NCBI RefSeq assembly: GCF_900102525.1
Contig: NZ_FNBZ01000003.1
Span: forward strand, 124,001 to 188,000
Source of the DNA: Allobosea robiniae
Lineage (GTDB): Bacteria > Pseudomonadota > Alphaproteobacteria > Rhizobiales > Beijerinckiaceae
DNA: 64,000 bases
Reading direction: 5' to 3'
The notes beneath the pieces were generated by a model, which searched no databases, was not told the origin of the DNA, and saw only the letters and a program-made list of their open reading frames with translations. Shown here piece after piece: positions 9,331-19,081 of the stretch (its first letter is position 1; each line of letters starts with the position of its first letter). A program made the translations under genes and the position numbers.

Positions 9331-11145
9331 ATGTACGAAGCCGCCGGCCAGATCCGCCTGGGCATCGAGCCCTATCTCGAAATCCGCAGTGCCAAGAGCC
9401 CGGCCGTCGCGCCGGATGGCGAGCTGCTCGCCTATCTCAGCGACGAGAGCGGCACGCATCAGATCTGGCTTCGGCCGCTCGCCGGCGGGGCGCCCTGGCG
9501 CCTGACCGATATGCCGGAGCCCGTCGGCGCGATCGCCTTCAACCCGAAGAGCCGCGACCTGCTCTTCACGATGGATTGCGGCGGCGACGAGCGCCATCAG
9601 CTCTGGCTCGTGCCGGGTGCCTCGGGCGTGCCGCAGCCGCTGACCGACGATCCGACCGTGGTGCATGTCTGGGGCTGCTGGGCGCCGGACGGACAGCGCA
9701 TCGCCTTCGCCTCGAACGCGCGCGACCGCGAGCATATGGATATCTACGTGATGGACATGGCGACGCGGGCGGCGCGGCGCGTGTTCGAGGGTAGCGGCTA
9801 TCGCGAGGCCGTGGCCTTCTTCCCGGACGGGCGCTCGCTCCTGGTCGCCGATGCGACCCATGCGATGAACGACCAGGATCTGTTCCGGCTCGATCTCGAA
9901 AGCGGGGCGCGCGAGGCGCTGCTGCCGCATGAGGGCCGCGCCCGCTATGCCGCGAGCCGGATGAAGAAGGATGGCAGCGGCTTCTTCACCATTACCGACC
10001 AGGGGCGCGAGTTTCTCAGCGTCGCCTTCCGCTCGGCGACTGACGGCACGCTGGACTGGATCGTCGATCGCGACGGGCAGGATATCGAGGCGGTGGCGCT
10101 GGCGCCGGACCAGAACCGCCTCGCCTATGTCGCGAATGATCGTGGCTGGAACCGCATCTTCGTGCGCGAGATCGCCGGTGGGGTCGAGTTCGAGGTCGAA
10201 GGTTTTCCGGCTGGCTCGGTCGGCTCCGTCGCCTGGCTGCCGGATGGTTCGGGGCTCGTCTTCCCGCTTGATGGCTCGACCTCCTCCCCGGATATCTGGC
10301 GCTTCGATATCGCCTCGAAGCAGGTGAAGCGCCTGACCGATGCCTCGAAGGCCGGGCTCGATCCCGCGGGCTTCGTCGAGCCGACGCTGGCGAGCACCAA
10401 GAGCTTCGACGGGCTCGAAGTGCCGTTCTTCGTCTACCGGCCGCGCGGCAAGGCGCCGGAAGGCGGCTATCCGGCCGTCGTCGTGGTCCATGGCGGGCCG
10501 GAGGCGCAATGGACCCCGATCTTCCGGGCCGACCTGCAGTTCTTCCTGAGCCAGGGCATCATGGTGATCGCGCCGAACGTGCGCGGCTCGACCGGCTATG
10601 GCCGCAGCTATCATCATCTCGACGACAAACATCTACGCATGGACAGCGTCGCCGACCTCAAGGCGGTCCGGCTCTGGCTGCGCGAGCAATCTGACGTGAA
10701 CGATGACCGCGTCGCCGTCTATGGCCGCTCCTATGGCGGCTTCATGGTGCTGGCGGCGCTCACCGAGCAGCCCGAACTCTGGAAGGTCGGGATCGAGTTC
10801 TACGGCATCGCCAATTTCCTGACGCTGCTGGAGACCACAGGGCCGTGGCGGCGCTATCTGCGCGCGGTCGAATATGGCGATCCGGTCGCGGACCGCGAGA
10901 ACCTGATCCGCTTCTCGCCGATCCACAAAATCGACCAGATCCGGGTGCCCCTCTTCATGGCGCAAGGGTTCGATGACCCCCGCGTGCCGCCGGGCGAGAG
11001 CGAGATGGTCTATTCGGTGCTGCGCGGCCTCGGCCGCCCGGTCGAGTATCTGCGCATCCCGCATGAGGGCCATGGCTTCGCCCGGATCGAAAACCGGCGC
11101 ACCGTCTTCGGCGGCGTGGCCCGTTTCCTGCGAGAGCATCTTTGA
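9331..11145 (+). CDS. S9 family peptidase (prolyl oligopeptidase / acylaminoacyl peptidase type)
   Basis: 604 residues. The N-terminal part is a beta-propeller with TolB/DPP-like repeats (for example SPAVAPDGELLAYLSD and FASNARDREHMDIYVMD). The C-terminal alpha/beta hydrolase domain has the nucleophile Ser467 in GRSYGGFM, an acid at Asp548/549 in GFDDPRVPP, and a histidine at 581 in HEGHGF. There is no signal peptide, so it is a cytoplasmic oligopeptidase. It follows the proline iminopeptidase gene by 10 bp, and the M20 gene starts about 30 bp further on, so this looks like a peptide-processing operon. Confidence 0.92.
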   Translation: MYEAAGQIRLGIEPYLEIRSAKSPAVAPDGELLAYLSDESGTHQIWLRPLAGGAPWRLTDMPEPVGAIAFNPKSRDLLFTMDCGGDERHQLWLVPGASGVPQPLTDDPTVVHVWGCWAPDGQRIAFASNARDREHMDIYVMDMATRAARRVFEGSGYREAVAFFPDGRSLLVADATHAMNDQDLFRLDLESGAREALLPHEGRARYAASRMKKDGSGFFTITDQGREFLSVAFRSATDGTLDWIVDRDGQDIEAVALAPDQNRLAYVANDRGWNRIFVREIAGGVEFEVEGFPAGSVGSVAWLPDGSGLVFPLDGSTSSPDIWRFDIASKQVKRLTDASKAGLDPAGFVEPTLASTKSFDGLEVPFFVYRPRGKAPEGGYPAVVVVHGGPEAQWTPIFRADLQFFLSQGIMVIAPNVRGSTGYGRSYHHLDDKHLRMDSVADLKAVRLWLREQSDVNDDRVAVYGRSYGGFMVLAALTEQPELWKVGIEFYGIANFLTLLETTGPWRRYLRAVEYGDPVADRENLIRFSPIHKIDQIRVPLFMAQGFDDPRVPPGESEMVYSVLRGLGRPVEYLRIPHEGHGFARIENRRTVFGGVARFLREHL

Positions 11146-11174
11146 GCGCCCCGGCATCTGAAAGGACGCAAACC

Positions 11175-12602
11175 ATGCAGAACTCCGAGATCATCTGGCA
11201 GCTCGTCGATGCGAAGCGGCAGTCCTTCGAGGCGCTGAGCGACCGCGTCTGGGGCATGCCCGAGATCGCCTATACCGAATATGGCTCGGTCGCCGAGCAT
11301 ATCGCCATGCTGAAGGAGCAGGGTTTCCGCATCACCGAGAACGTCGCGGGCATCCCGACCGCCGTGATGGGCGAGGCGGGCGAGGGCGGCCCGGTCATCG
11401 CCATCCTCGGCGAATACGACGCGCTGCCCGGCCTGAGCCAGGAGGCCAATATCGCCGAGCCGAAGCCGGTCGAGGCCGGCGGCCACGGCCATGGCTGCGG
11501 TCACAATATGCTGGGCTCGGCCGCGCTGCTGGCTGCGACCGCGGTGAAGGACTGGCTGGCCAAAACCGGCCGACCGGGGCGGGTGCGTTATTTCGGCTGC
11601 CCGGCGGAAGAGGGCGGCGCGGCCAAGGCCTTCATGGTGCGGGCCGGCGCGTTCGACGATGTCGATGTCGCCATCAGCTGGCACCCGGCCTCGATGACCA
11701 AGGTCGACGATGCGCTGTCGCTCGCCAACACGCGGATGGATTTCCAGTTCACCGGTCGCGCCTCGCACGCCGCCGCGGCGCCGCATCTCGGCCGCTCGGC
11801 GCTCGATGCGGTGGAACTCATGAATGTCGGCGTCAACTACATGCGCGAGCATGCGCCGTCCGATGCGCGCATCCACTATGCCTATCTCGATGCGGGCGGC
11901 ATCGCGCCGAACGTCGTCCAGGCTTCGGCCAAGGTGCGCTACGCCATCCGGGCGCGCGACCTCGCCGGGATGCTGGAGCTCAATGAGCGCGTGAAGATGA
12001 TCGCCGAGGGCGCGGCGCTGATGACCGAGACCACGGTCTCGATCTCGATCATGAGCGCGGTCTCCAACATGCTCGGCAACACGCCGCTGGAAGATGCGAT
12101 GTTCAAGAACATCGACCGCCTCGGCCCCGTGCCCTTCGATGCCGCCGACAAGGCCTATGCGGCCAAGATCCAGGCGACGCTCGGCCCGGCGGATATCCTC
12201 AACGACTATCGCAAGACCGGCATCGCGCCGCGCGAGAACACGCCACTTTGCGATTTCGTCGTGCCGCAGGGCACGCGCGGCGTGCCGATGATCGGCTCGA
12301 CCGATGTCGCCGATGTCAGCTGGAAGGTGCCGACCATCCAGGCTAGGGTCGCGACCCATGCGATCGGCACACCCGGTCATTCCTGGCAGATCACGGCACA
12401 GGGTAAGGCGCCGGCCGCCCACAAGGGCATGGTCCATGCCGCCAAGATCATGGCGGCGACGGCGATCGACGTGATCAGCGACGAGACGCTGTTGGCGCGC
12501 GCCAAGAAGGACCATCAGGAACGGGTGACGCAGACGCCTTATGTCTGCCCGATCCCGGCGGAGGTGAAGCCGCCGATCAAGCCGCGGCCGGTGGCCGCCT
12601 GA
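11175..12602 (+). CDS. M20 family amidohydrolase (AbgB-like)
   Basis: 475 residues of an M20D metal-dependent amidohydrolase. Metal-binding segments are visible: GHGCGHNMLGSAAL, PAEEGGAAKAF and a late TPGHSWQ histidine. The closest familiar group is p-aminobenzoyl-glutamate hydrolase subunit B and similar N-acyl amino acid hydrolases. The ATG at 11175 follows a GAAAGGA site; a TTG at 11142 overlapping the previous stop is less likely. It is a clear paralogue of the product of 28352-29773 and precedes a complete peptide ABC importer. Confidence 0.9.
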   Translation: MQNSEIIWQLVDAKRQSFEALSDRVWGMPEIAYTEYGSVAEHIAMLKEQGFRITENVAGIPTAVMGEAGEGGPVIAILGEYDALPGLSQEANIAEPKPVEAGGHGHGCGHNMLGSAALLAATAVKDWLAKTGRPGRVRYFGCPAEEGGAAKAFMVRAGAFDDVDVAISWHPASMTKVDDALSLANTRMDFQFTGRASHAAAAPHLGRSALDAVELMNVGVNYMREHAPSDARIHYAYLDAGGIAPNVVQASAKVRYAIRARDLAGMLELNERVKMIAEGAALMTETTVSISIMSAVSNMLGNTPLEDAMFKNIDRLGPVPFDAADKAYAAKIQATLGPADILNDYRKTGIAPRENTPLCDFVVPQGTRGVPMIGSTDVADVSWKVPTIQARVATHAIGTPGHSWQITAQGKAPAAHKGMVHAAKIMAATAIDVISDETLLARAKKDHQERVTQTPYVCPIPAEVKPPIKPRPVAA

Positions 12603-12686
12603 GCCAGAATCGCGTGGGCGGCACCAATGCTGCTTCCGCCGCCGACGCGTCCAATCGAACAACAACCAAAGAGCGGGATCGAGATC

Positions 12687-14321
12687 ATGGCCGACCGAAA
12701 CGACGAGACCGGAACGAGGCGCTGCCTTGTCGGGCGCAAGCTCCTCTCGGCTGCTGCGGCCGCCGCCCTCTGCGCCGGCGCGGGAGCGGCAGTCGCCGCG
12801 ACGCCGAAGAACGCGCTCGTGATGGCCTGGAACGTCGACGCGATCAGCACCTTCGATCCCGCCCAGGTCGGCGAGGTCGTCACCAACGAGATCCTGCAGA
12901 ACACCTGCGATACGCTGGTCGATTTCGACCCGGCCGACGAGCGCAAGGTCGTGCCGGGTTTCGCCGAGCGCTGGGATGTCTCGCCGGACCGCAAGGAGAT
13001 CACCTTCCACCTGCGCAAGGGCGCGAAGTTCCCCTCCGGCAATCCGGTCACGGCCGAGGATGTCGCCTGGTCGATGCACCGCGTCGTCAAGCTCAATTTC
13101 GGCAATGCCGCGACGCTGACCGAGTACGGCTTCACCAAGGACAATGTCGAGCAGACCATCGTCGCGGGTAACGACACGCTCACGCTCAAGCTGGACAAGC
13201 CCTATCCGACGACGCTGGTGCTGCAGGCGATCGCCGCCAACCGGGTCTCCATGGTGATGGACAAGAAGACCCTGATGGCGAACCAGCAGGGCACCGATCT
13301 CGGCAACAAGTACCTGGCGACGCGCACGGCCTGCGTCGGTCCCTACAAGCTGACACGCTGGAATGCCGGCGAATCGATCGTGCTGGAGGCGAACGAGGGG
13401 TATTGGGGCACGGCGCCCGGTCTCAAGCGCATCCTGATCCGCCATGTCGCCGAGCCCGGCACCCAGCGCCTGCTGCTCAGCCAGGGCGATGTCGACGTGG
13501 CGCGCGACCTGACGCCGGAAGACTTGAAGGACCTCGAAGGCTCAAAGGACGTCTCGATCATCAAGGTCCTCAGGCCGCAATTGTTCTACTGGGGCTTCAA
13601 CGTCGCGGACGGTCCGTTCTCCAAGGAGAAGGTGCGCCTCGCGATGCGCTACCTGATCGACTACGAGGGCCTCGGCAAGACGGTGATGACCTATCTCGGC
13701 GTGCCGCGCGCCAGCTTCGCCCAGCTCGGCGCGGTCGGTGCCCTCGACGAGAAGGAAGGGCAGCCCTTCAAGCTCGATCTGGACAAGGCCAAGCAGCTCC
13801 TGACAGAAGCCGGTTATCCCAACGGCTTCGAGGCGAGCGTGCTCTTCGGCACGCTGCCGCATGCGAACCCGATCGCCCAGAGCGTCCAGCAGAACGCAGC
13901 CAAGGTCGGCGTCAAGCTCTCGCTCGAGCGCATGGCCAATGCCCAGCTCTTCAGCAAGGTGCGCGGCCGCGAGTACCAGTCGGCGATGCTGGCCTGGCAG
14001 ACCGGCGTGCCGGACGCGCATGGCAATGCCTCGCGCCTTGTCTTCAACCCGGACAACCGGCTCGAAGCGAAGCAGACCCAGTACCCGAGCTGGCGTTCCG
14101 CCTATCAGGACCTTGAACTCAACAAGCAGATCGACGCGGCCCTGCTCGAGCCCGATCCGGCCAAGCGCGATGCGCTCTATGCGACGATCCAGAAAGAGGT
14201 GATGGCCAAGGGGCCGATGGCCTTCATGTTCCAGATGAACAGTGTCGCCGGCGTGCGCAAGGACCTGAAGTCGTGGACCTGGAACGGCTTCCGGACCTAT
14301 TACGAGCGTACGGCCAAGTAA
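12687..14321 (+). CDS. ABC transporter substrate-binding protein (DppA/OppA family, SBP_bac_5)
   Basis: 544 residues. The N-terminus has an RRCLVGRKLL segment and a long Ala-rich hydrophobic stretch, so export is by Sec or possibly Tat (a twin arginine is present but the motif is not canonical). The mature protein is a family 5 solute-binding protein with the typical opening STFDPAQVGEVVTNEI and FHLRKGAKFPSG. It captures peptides or similar solutes in the periplasm for the permeases encoded directly downstream. The start at 12687 was chosen because an upstream in-frame ATG (12627) would bury the signal peptide. Confidence 0.92.
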   Translation: MADRNDETGTRRCLVGRKLLSAAAAAALCAGAGAAVAATPKNALVMAWNVDAISTFDPAQVGEVVTNEILQNTCDTLVDFDPADERKVVPGFAERWDVSPDRKEITFHLRKGAKFPSGNPVTAEDVAWSMHRVVKLNFGNAATLTEYGFTKDNVEQTIVAGNDTLTLKLDKPYPTTLVLQAIAANRVSMVMDKKTLMANQQGTDLGNKYLATRTACVGPYKLTRWNAGESIVLEANEGYWGTAPGLKRILIRHVAEPGTQRLLLSQGDVDVARDLTPEDLKDLEGSKDVSIIKVLRPQLFYWGFNVADGPFSKEKVRLAMRYLIDYEGLGKTVMTYLGVPRASFAQLGAVGALDEKEGQPFKLDLDKAKQLLTEAGYPNGFEASVLFGTLPHANPIAQSVQQNAAKVGVKLSLERMANAQLFSKVRGREYQSAMLAWQTGVPDAHGNASRLVFNPDNRLEAKQTQYPSWRSAYQDLELNKQIDAALLEPDPAKRDALYATIQKEVMAKGPMAFMFQMNSVAGVRKDLKSWTWNGFRTYYERTAK

Positions 14322-14331
14322 GGCTGTCGCG

Positions 14332-15402
14332 ATGTCCCGGACCGCCGCTGCGGCACCCGGCCTGAGCTCCGATCCGGGACGGACCATTCTTCCGTCCTGG
14401 CTCAAGGCCTCCGGTCGAACGCTCGTCTCCTTCGCCGTCACCCTGCTCGGGCTGGCGGCGTTGACCTTCTTCATCGGCCGCCTGTTGCCGCTCGATCCCG
14501 TCGTCGCCGTGCTCGGCGACAACGTGACCCAGGAAGCCTATCAGGCGATGTACAAGCAGCTTGGCCTCGACCAGCCGCTCTACATCCAGTTCGGCCGCTA
14601 TCTCTGGGGCGTGCTGCATCTCGATTTCGGGATGGCTCTGACCACGGGCAAGCCGGTGATGGCGGATATCGCCCGCGTCTTCCCGGCGACGATCGAGCTC
14701 GCCAGCGTGGCGATCGTGATCGGCACCAGCCTGGGCATCCCGCTTGGCGTGCTCTCGGCGATGTATCGCGGCTCCCTTGTCGACCAGATCGTCCGGGTCG
14801 TCGGCCTGATCGGTTATTCCGCGCCGAATTTCTGGCTCGGCCTGATGGGGCTCGTGCTGTTCTACGCGACGCTGGGTTGGGTCGGTGGTCCCGGCCGCAT
14901 CGATTTCACTTACGAATTCGACCTCGAACCCGTCACCGGCTTCCTGCTGATCGACAGCCTGCTCGCCGGCAACTGGGAGATGTTCGGCAACGCCGTCTCG
15001 CACATCATCCTGCCGGCCTCGATCCTGGCCTTCAGCTCGCTCGCCTATATCAGCCGGATGACCCGCAGCTTCATGATGGAGCAGCTCGGGCAGGAATATG
15101 TCGTGACGGCGCGGGTGAAAGGCCTGTCCTGGGCGCGCACGGTCTGGGGTCACGCCTTCCGCAACATCGCCGTGCAGGTGGTGACGGTGGTGGCACTGTC
15201 CTACGCCTTTCTGCTCGAAGGCGCGGTCTTGACCGAGACGGTCTTCGCCTGGCCGGGCTTCGGCCGCTACCTGACCAACGCGCTTCTCGCCGGCGACATG
15301 AACGCGGTCGTCGGCTGCACGCTGCTCGTCGGCGTCATCTTCGTGACGCTCAACCTGTTATGCGACCTGCTTTACCGGGTCTTCGACCCGCGAACCCGCT
15401 GA
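14332..15402 (+). CDS. Peptide ABC transporter permease (DppB/OppB type)
   Basis: 356 residues with the DppB/OppB topology: a first membrane segment (VSFAVTLLGLAALTFFIGRLLPLDP), the periplasmic QLGLDQPLYIQF region, then five membrane helices. The EAA-like loop reads QEYVVTARVKGLSWARTVWGHAFRN. The N-terminal extension of about 35 residues is longer than usual. It lies 10 bp after the binding-protein gene and 3 bp before the second permease. It pairs with the DppC-like protein to form the inner-membrane channel. Confidence 0.93.
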   Translation: MSRTAAAAPGLSSDPGRTILPSWLKASGRTLVSFAVTLLGLAALTFFIGRLLPLDPVVAVLGDNVTQEAYQAMYKQLGLDQPLYIQFGRYLWGVLHLDFGMALTTGKPVMADIARVFPATIELASVAIVIGTSLGIPLGVLSAMYRGSLVDQIVRVVGLIGYSAPNFWLGLMGLVLFYATLGWVGGPGRIDFTYEFDLEPVTGFLLIDSLLAGNWEMFGNAVSHIILPASILAFSSLAYISRMTRSFMMEQLGQEYVVTARVKGLSWARTVWGHAFRNIAVQVVTVVALSYAFLLEGAVLTETVFAWPGFGRYLTNALLAGDMNAVVGCTLLVGVIFVTLNLLCDLLYRVFDPRTR

Positions 15403-15405
15403 GGC

Positions 15406-16338
15406 ATGGCCATGGCACCACAACCCATCGACCAGGCCAACGGGCGAGGCCTCCGGGCTTGGCTCGCGGCGCCCGTCCCGGCCTCGCCCTTCCAGGCGCG
15501 GATGCAGCAATTGTCGCTGAAATGGTGGCGGCTGCGGGCCAACCCTGCCGCCCTGTTCGGCCTCGCCATCATCGTCCTGATCGCGCTCACGGCGCTGTTC
15601 GCCCCGCTGGTCGCGACGCATGACATCTATGCGCAGGACCTGACGCAGCGCCTGCAGCGGCCTTCGGCCGCGCATTGGTTCGGCACCGACGAGCTTGGCC
15701 GTGACATCTTCAGCCGGCTGGTCTTCGGCGCGCGGATCACGCTCTACATCGCCATGCTGACGGCGGTGATCGCGGCGCCGCTCGGGCTGATCGTCGGCAC
15801 CACCTCGGGCTATCTCGGAGGTTGGGTCGACACCGTGTTGATGCGGATCGTCGACATCTTCCTGGCCTTCCCGAGCCTGGTGCTGGCGCTCGCCTTCGTC
15901 GCGGCGCTGGGCCCCAGCATCGACCATGCGATCATCGCGATCGCGCTCGCCGCCTGGCCGCCGATCGCGCGGCTGGCGCGGGCCGAGACGCTGTCGATCC
16001 GCAAGTCCGACTATATCGCGGCGGTCCGGCTGCAGGGTGCGTCGCCGCTCAGGATCATCCTCGGCCATGTCGTGCCGATGTGCATCCCTTCGGTCGTGGT
16101 GCGCATTACCCTCAGCATGGCGTCGATCATCCTGACGGCGGCAGGTCTCGGCTTCCTGGGCCTGGGCGCCCAGCCGCCGAGCCCGGAATGGGGCGCGATG
16201 CTGGCGTCCGGTCGCGAGTTCATCCTGACCAATGGCTGGATCGCCGGCATTCCCGGCCTTGCCATCCTGATCACCAGCCTGGCCTTCAACCTGTTCGGCG
16301 ACGGCCTGCGCGACATCCTGGATCCGCGCCATGGATAA
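15406..16338 (+). CDS. Peptide ABC transporter permease (DppC/OppC type)
   Basis: 310 residues. The N-terminal OppC_N helix (NPAALFGLAIIVLIALTALFAPLV) is followed by a periplasmic HWFGTDELGRDIFSRLVFGARI motif, which is diagnostic of DppC, and the permease core with the loop ADYIAAVRLQGA-like segment. It ends GDGLRDILDPRHG. A second ATG at 15412 is an equally good start. The 3' end overlaps the next ATPase gene by 8 bp. Confidence 0.93.
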   Translation: MAMAPQPIDQANGRGLRAWLAAPVPASPFQARMQQLSLKWWRLRANPAALFGLAIIVLIALTALFAPLVATHDIYAQDLTQRLQRPSAAHWFGTDELGRDIFSRLVFGARITLYIAMLTAVIAAPLGLIVGTTSGYLGGWVDTVLMRIVDIFLAFPSLVLALAFVAALGPSIDHAIIAIALAAWPPIARLARAETLSIRKSDYIAAVRLQGASPLRIILGHVVPMCIPSVVVRITLSMASIILTAAGLGFLGLGAQPPSPEWGAMLASGREFILTNGWIAGIPGLAILITSLAFNLFGDGLRDILDPRHG

Positions 16339-17197
16339 GCCGCTGCTCGAGGTCGAGGACCTCTCCGTCACCTTCAAGGGCGCGCATCGCTCGGTGCAGG
16401 CGGTGCGCGGCATCTCTTTCAGCGTCGGCCGCGAGAAGGTCGGCATCGTCGGCGAATCCGGCTCGGGCAAGTCTCTGACCGGCCGCACGATCCTGAAGCT
16501 GACGCCGAAGGCTGCGATGATTGCCGCCAAGAAGCTGTCCTTCGACGGGATCGACCTGCTCGCAGCCAGCGAGCGCCAGATGCGGAGCATCCGCGGCAAC
16601 CGCATCTCGATGATCCTGCAGGACCCGAAATTTTCGCTGAACCCGCTGATGCGGGTCGGCGAGCAGATCACCGAGGCCTACCGCCTGCACCACAAGGTCG
16701 GCGGCAAGGAGGCCGAGGCCCGGGCGCTCGCCATGCTGGAGGCCGTGAAGATCCGCGACCCCGCGCGTGTCTTCAGGCTCTATCCGCACGAGGTCTCGGG
16801 CGGCATGGGCCAGCGCATCATGATCGCGATGATGCTGATCCCGGAGCCCGACCTGATCATCGCGGACGAGCCGACCTCGGCGCTCGACGTCACCATCCGG
16901 CGGCAGGTGCTGAGCATTCTCGACGAGTTGGTGACGCGGCGCGGCGCCGGGCTGATCTTCATCAGCCACGACCTCAATCTCGTAGCGGACTTCTGCGACC
17001 GCGTGCTGGTAATGTATGCCGGCCGGATCATGGAGGACATCCCGGCGCGCGAACTGCACAATGCACGGCACCCCTATACACGCGCCTTGCTCGACAGCCT
17101 GCCGCGGCTCGACCGGCAGGCCGACATGCTGCAGGTGCCGAGCCGCGACCCGGCCTGGCTCGATGGACCGACGCTGCAGAGCGGGAGCCAGCCATGA
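16331..17197 (+). CDS. Peptide ABC transporter ATP-binding protein (DppD type)
   Basis: 288 residues with Walker A GESGSGKS, a Q-loop segment MILQDPKFSLNPLMRVGEQI, a signature region VSGGMGQRIMIAMML (a variant with GMGQR in place of GQQQR) and Walker B LIIADEPTSALDV. The C-terminal oligopeptide extension (RHPYTRALLDSLP) is present. The start overlaps the permease gene by 8 bp and the stop overlaps the next ATPase (ATGA). It hydrolyses ATP as one half of the transporter's motor. Confidence 0.93.
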   Translation: MDKPLLEVEDLSVTFKGAHRSVQAVRGISFSVGREKVGIVGESGSGKSLTGRTILKLTPKAAMIAAKKLSFDGIDLLAASERQMRSIRGNRISMILQDPKFSLNPLMRVGEQITEAYRLHHKVGGKEAEARALAMLEAVKIRDPARVFRLYPHEVSGGMGQRIMIAMMLIPEPDLIIADEPTSALDVTIRRQVLSILDELVTRRGAGLIFISHDLNLVADFCDRVLVMYAGRIMEDIPARELHNARHPYTRALLDSLPRLDRQADMLQVPSRDPAWLDGPTLQSGSQP

Positions 17198-17988
17198 GCG
17201 CGACGGATCCGACCCTGGCGGCGAACCGCCCGGCTGCGCTCGCGGTCAGCCATCTCTCGGTTGTCTTCGGCCGTGGCGCCTCGGCGCTGAAGGCGGTGGA
17301 CGACGTCTCCTTCACGCTCGGACATGGCGAGGCCTTCGGCCTGATCGGTGAATCCGGCTGCGGCAAGTCGACCGTGCTGCGCGCTCTCGCCGGACTGAAC
17401 AGCGAGTATGGCGGCTCGATCAGCTTCCAGGATCGGGAGGTGCCGCATAAGCGCGACAAGGCCTTCTTCCGCCGCGTGCAGATGGTGTTCCAGGACCCAT
17501 ATTCCTCGCTGCATCCGCGCAAGATGGTGCAGAACGTGCTGGCCGAGCCGCTGAAGATCCATGGCTTCGACCGGCCACAGGAGCGGATCGACGATATTCT
17601 CACCGCCGTCGGCCTCGGGCCGTCCTTCCGCTACCGCTTCCCGCATGAACTCTCGGGCGGGCAGCGCCAGCGCGTCGCGATCGCGCGTGCGCTGATCATC
17701 GAGCCCGAACTGCTGCTGCTGGACGAGCCGACCTCGGCGCTCGACGTCTCCGTGCAGGCCGAAATCCTCAATCTGCTGAAGCAGCTCCGCCGCGACCGCG
17801 ACCTGACCTATCTGATGGTCAGCCATGATCTCGCGGTGGTGACGCATCTCTGCGAGCGCGTCGCGATGATGAGCGAGGGCCGCATCCTCGAAGAGATGAG
17901 CGCCGGGGACGTCCGGGCCGGCCGGGCGCATCAGCCCTATACGCGTGAATTCCTCGAAGCGAGCGTCGGTTATCGCCCGATCGCGTGA
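17194..17988 (+). CDS. Peptide ABC transporter ATP-binding protein (DppF type)
   Basis: 264 residues with Walker A GESGCGKST, Q-loop MVFQDPYSSLHPR, signature [15 protein letters not shown] and Walker B LLLLDEPTSALDV. The PYTREFLEA tail is that of DppF. It is the fifth and last gene of the importer (12687-17988), with all junctions overlapping or no more than 10 bp apart. Together with the DppD-like protein it drives uptake. Confidence 0.93.
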   Translation: MSATDPTLAANRPAALAVSHLSVVFGRGASALKAVDDVSFTLGHGEAFGLIGESGCGKSTVLRALAGLNSEYGGSISFQDREVPHKRDKAFFRRVQMVFQDPYSSLHPRKMVQNVLAEPLKIHGFDRPQERIDDILTAVGLGPSFRYRFPHELSGGQRQRVAIARALIIEPELLLLDEPTSALDVSVQAEILNLLKQLRRDRDLTYLMVSHDLAVVTHLCERVAMMSEGRILEEMSAGDVRAGRAHQPYTREFLEASVGYRPIA

Positions 17989-18011
17989 GCGACCGGGCTA
18001 CGGAGGATCAG

Positions 18012-19040
18012 ATGATGGATGAAGCAGTGATGACGGGCGAAGCCTTGCGTGCAGAGCGTTGGCCGGTGAATGGCTGGGAGAGCGTCGCACCGGAGACGGC
18101 GGGCTGGTCGCGCGAAGGGCTCGACCGCGCCTGGCGCTTCGCCGACACCATTTCGACGGCGACAGTGATGATCGTGCAGGGCGGGCGCGTGGTGGCGAGC
18201 CGCGGCGATCTCGCCCATCGCTACCAGTGCCATTCCGTCCGCAAGAGCTTCCTCAGCGCGCTGATCGGCATCCATGAGGAAGCCGGCCGCATCGACATGT
18301 CGCGCACGCTCGCCGATCTCGGCATCGACGACAAGGAAGGCCTCAGCGACCGCGAGAAGTCGGCAACGATCTATGATCTGCTGACGGCGCGTTCCGGCAT
18401 CTTCCACCCGGCCGGCTACGAATCCCCCTGGATGAAGTCGATCAAGCCGCCGCGCCATTCGCAGCCGCCGGGCACCTTCTGGCTCTACAACAACTGGGAT
18501 TTCAACGCGCTGGGCACGATCTTCACGGCGCTGACCGGTGCCGGCATCCATGACGATTTCCTGGCGCAGATCGGCCGCCCGCTCGGCATGGAGGATTTCC
18601 GCCTCGATGGCGAGCGGCGCGACGGCTGGCTGGAGCCGGACGATTGCTCCGTCCATCCCGCCTATCCGTTCCGGATGTCGACGCGCGACCTCGCCCGCTT
18701 CGGCCTGATGTTCCTGCGGCAGGGCCGTTGGCAGGACGCGCAGATCATTCCGGCCAACTGGGTCGCGACCAGCGTGCTGCCGCTCTCCGATGCCGGGCCG
18801 CGCGGCGGCTATGGCTATATGTGGTGGACCGAGCGCTCCGGCGCGGGCTTTCCGGGCGTCGTGCTGCCCGCGGGCAGCTACAGCGCGCAGGGCGTCGGCG
18901 GGCAGAACTGCCTTGTCATTCCGTCGCTGGACCTCGTCATCGTCCACCGCGTCAACACCGACATCAAAGGCACGGAGGTGAGCCGCTTCGCCTTCGGCCG
19001 CCTGCTGCGCCTGATCCTCGAAGCGCGCCGAGCCGGCTGA
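18012..19040 (+). CDS. Serine hydrolase of the beta-lactamase / class C family
   Basis: 342 residues with the penicillin-binding-protein fold. The SxxK motif reads HSVRKSF and the YxN motif YNNW; near the C-terminus a GVGGQ segment lies where the KTG motif would be expected. There is no signal peptide, so it is probably an intracellular esterase, amidase or D-aminopeptidase rather than a cell wall enzyme. The ATG at 18012 follows a GGAGG at 18002-18006; a GTG at 17985 overlaps the transporter stop but is less likely. It directly follows the importer operon, so it may cleave the imported substrate. Confidence 0.85.
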   Translation: MMDEAVMTGEALRAERWPVNGWESVAPETAGWSREGLDRAWRFADTISTATVMIVQGGRVVASRGDLAHRYQCHSVRKSFLSALIGIHEEAGRIDMSRTLADLGIDDKEGLSDREKSATIYDLLTARSGIFHPAGYESPWMKSIKPPRHSQPPGTFWLYNNWDFNALGTIFTALTGAGIHDDFLAQIGRPLGMEDFRLDGERRDGWLEPDDCSVHPAYPFRMSTRDLARFGLMFLRQGRWQDAQIIPANWVATSVLPLSDAGPRGGYGYMWWTERSGAGFPGVVLPAGSYSAQGVGGQNCLVIPSLDLVIVHRVNTDIKGTEVSRFAFGRLLRLILEARRAG

Positions 19041-19081
19041 GGGCACGTCGCGCTGTCGCAGGAACTCGAGGCGGTGGCAGG

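Noticed and set aside
12603..12686. GTCCAA half-site before the binding-protein gene
   Set aside because: A single GTCCAATCGAAC half-site is present, but without an inverted partner it is not enough to add the importer to the TTGGAC regulon.
11010..13445. 811-codon minus-strand open frame across the S9, M20 and binding-protein genes
   Set aside because: Runs antisense through three clearly identified genes and has no recognisable domain.
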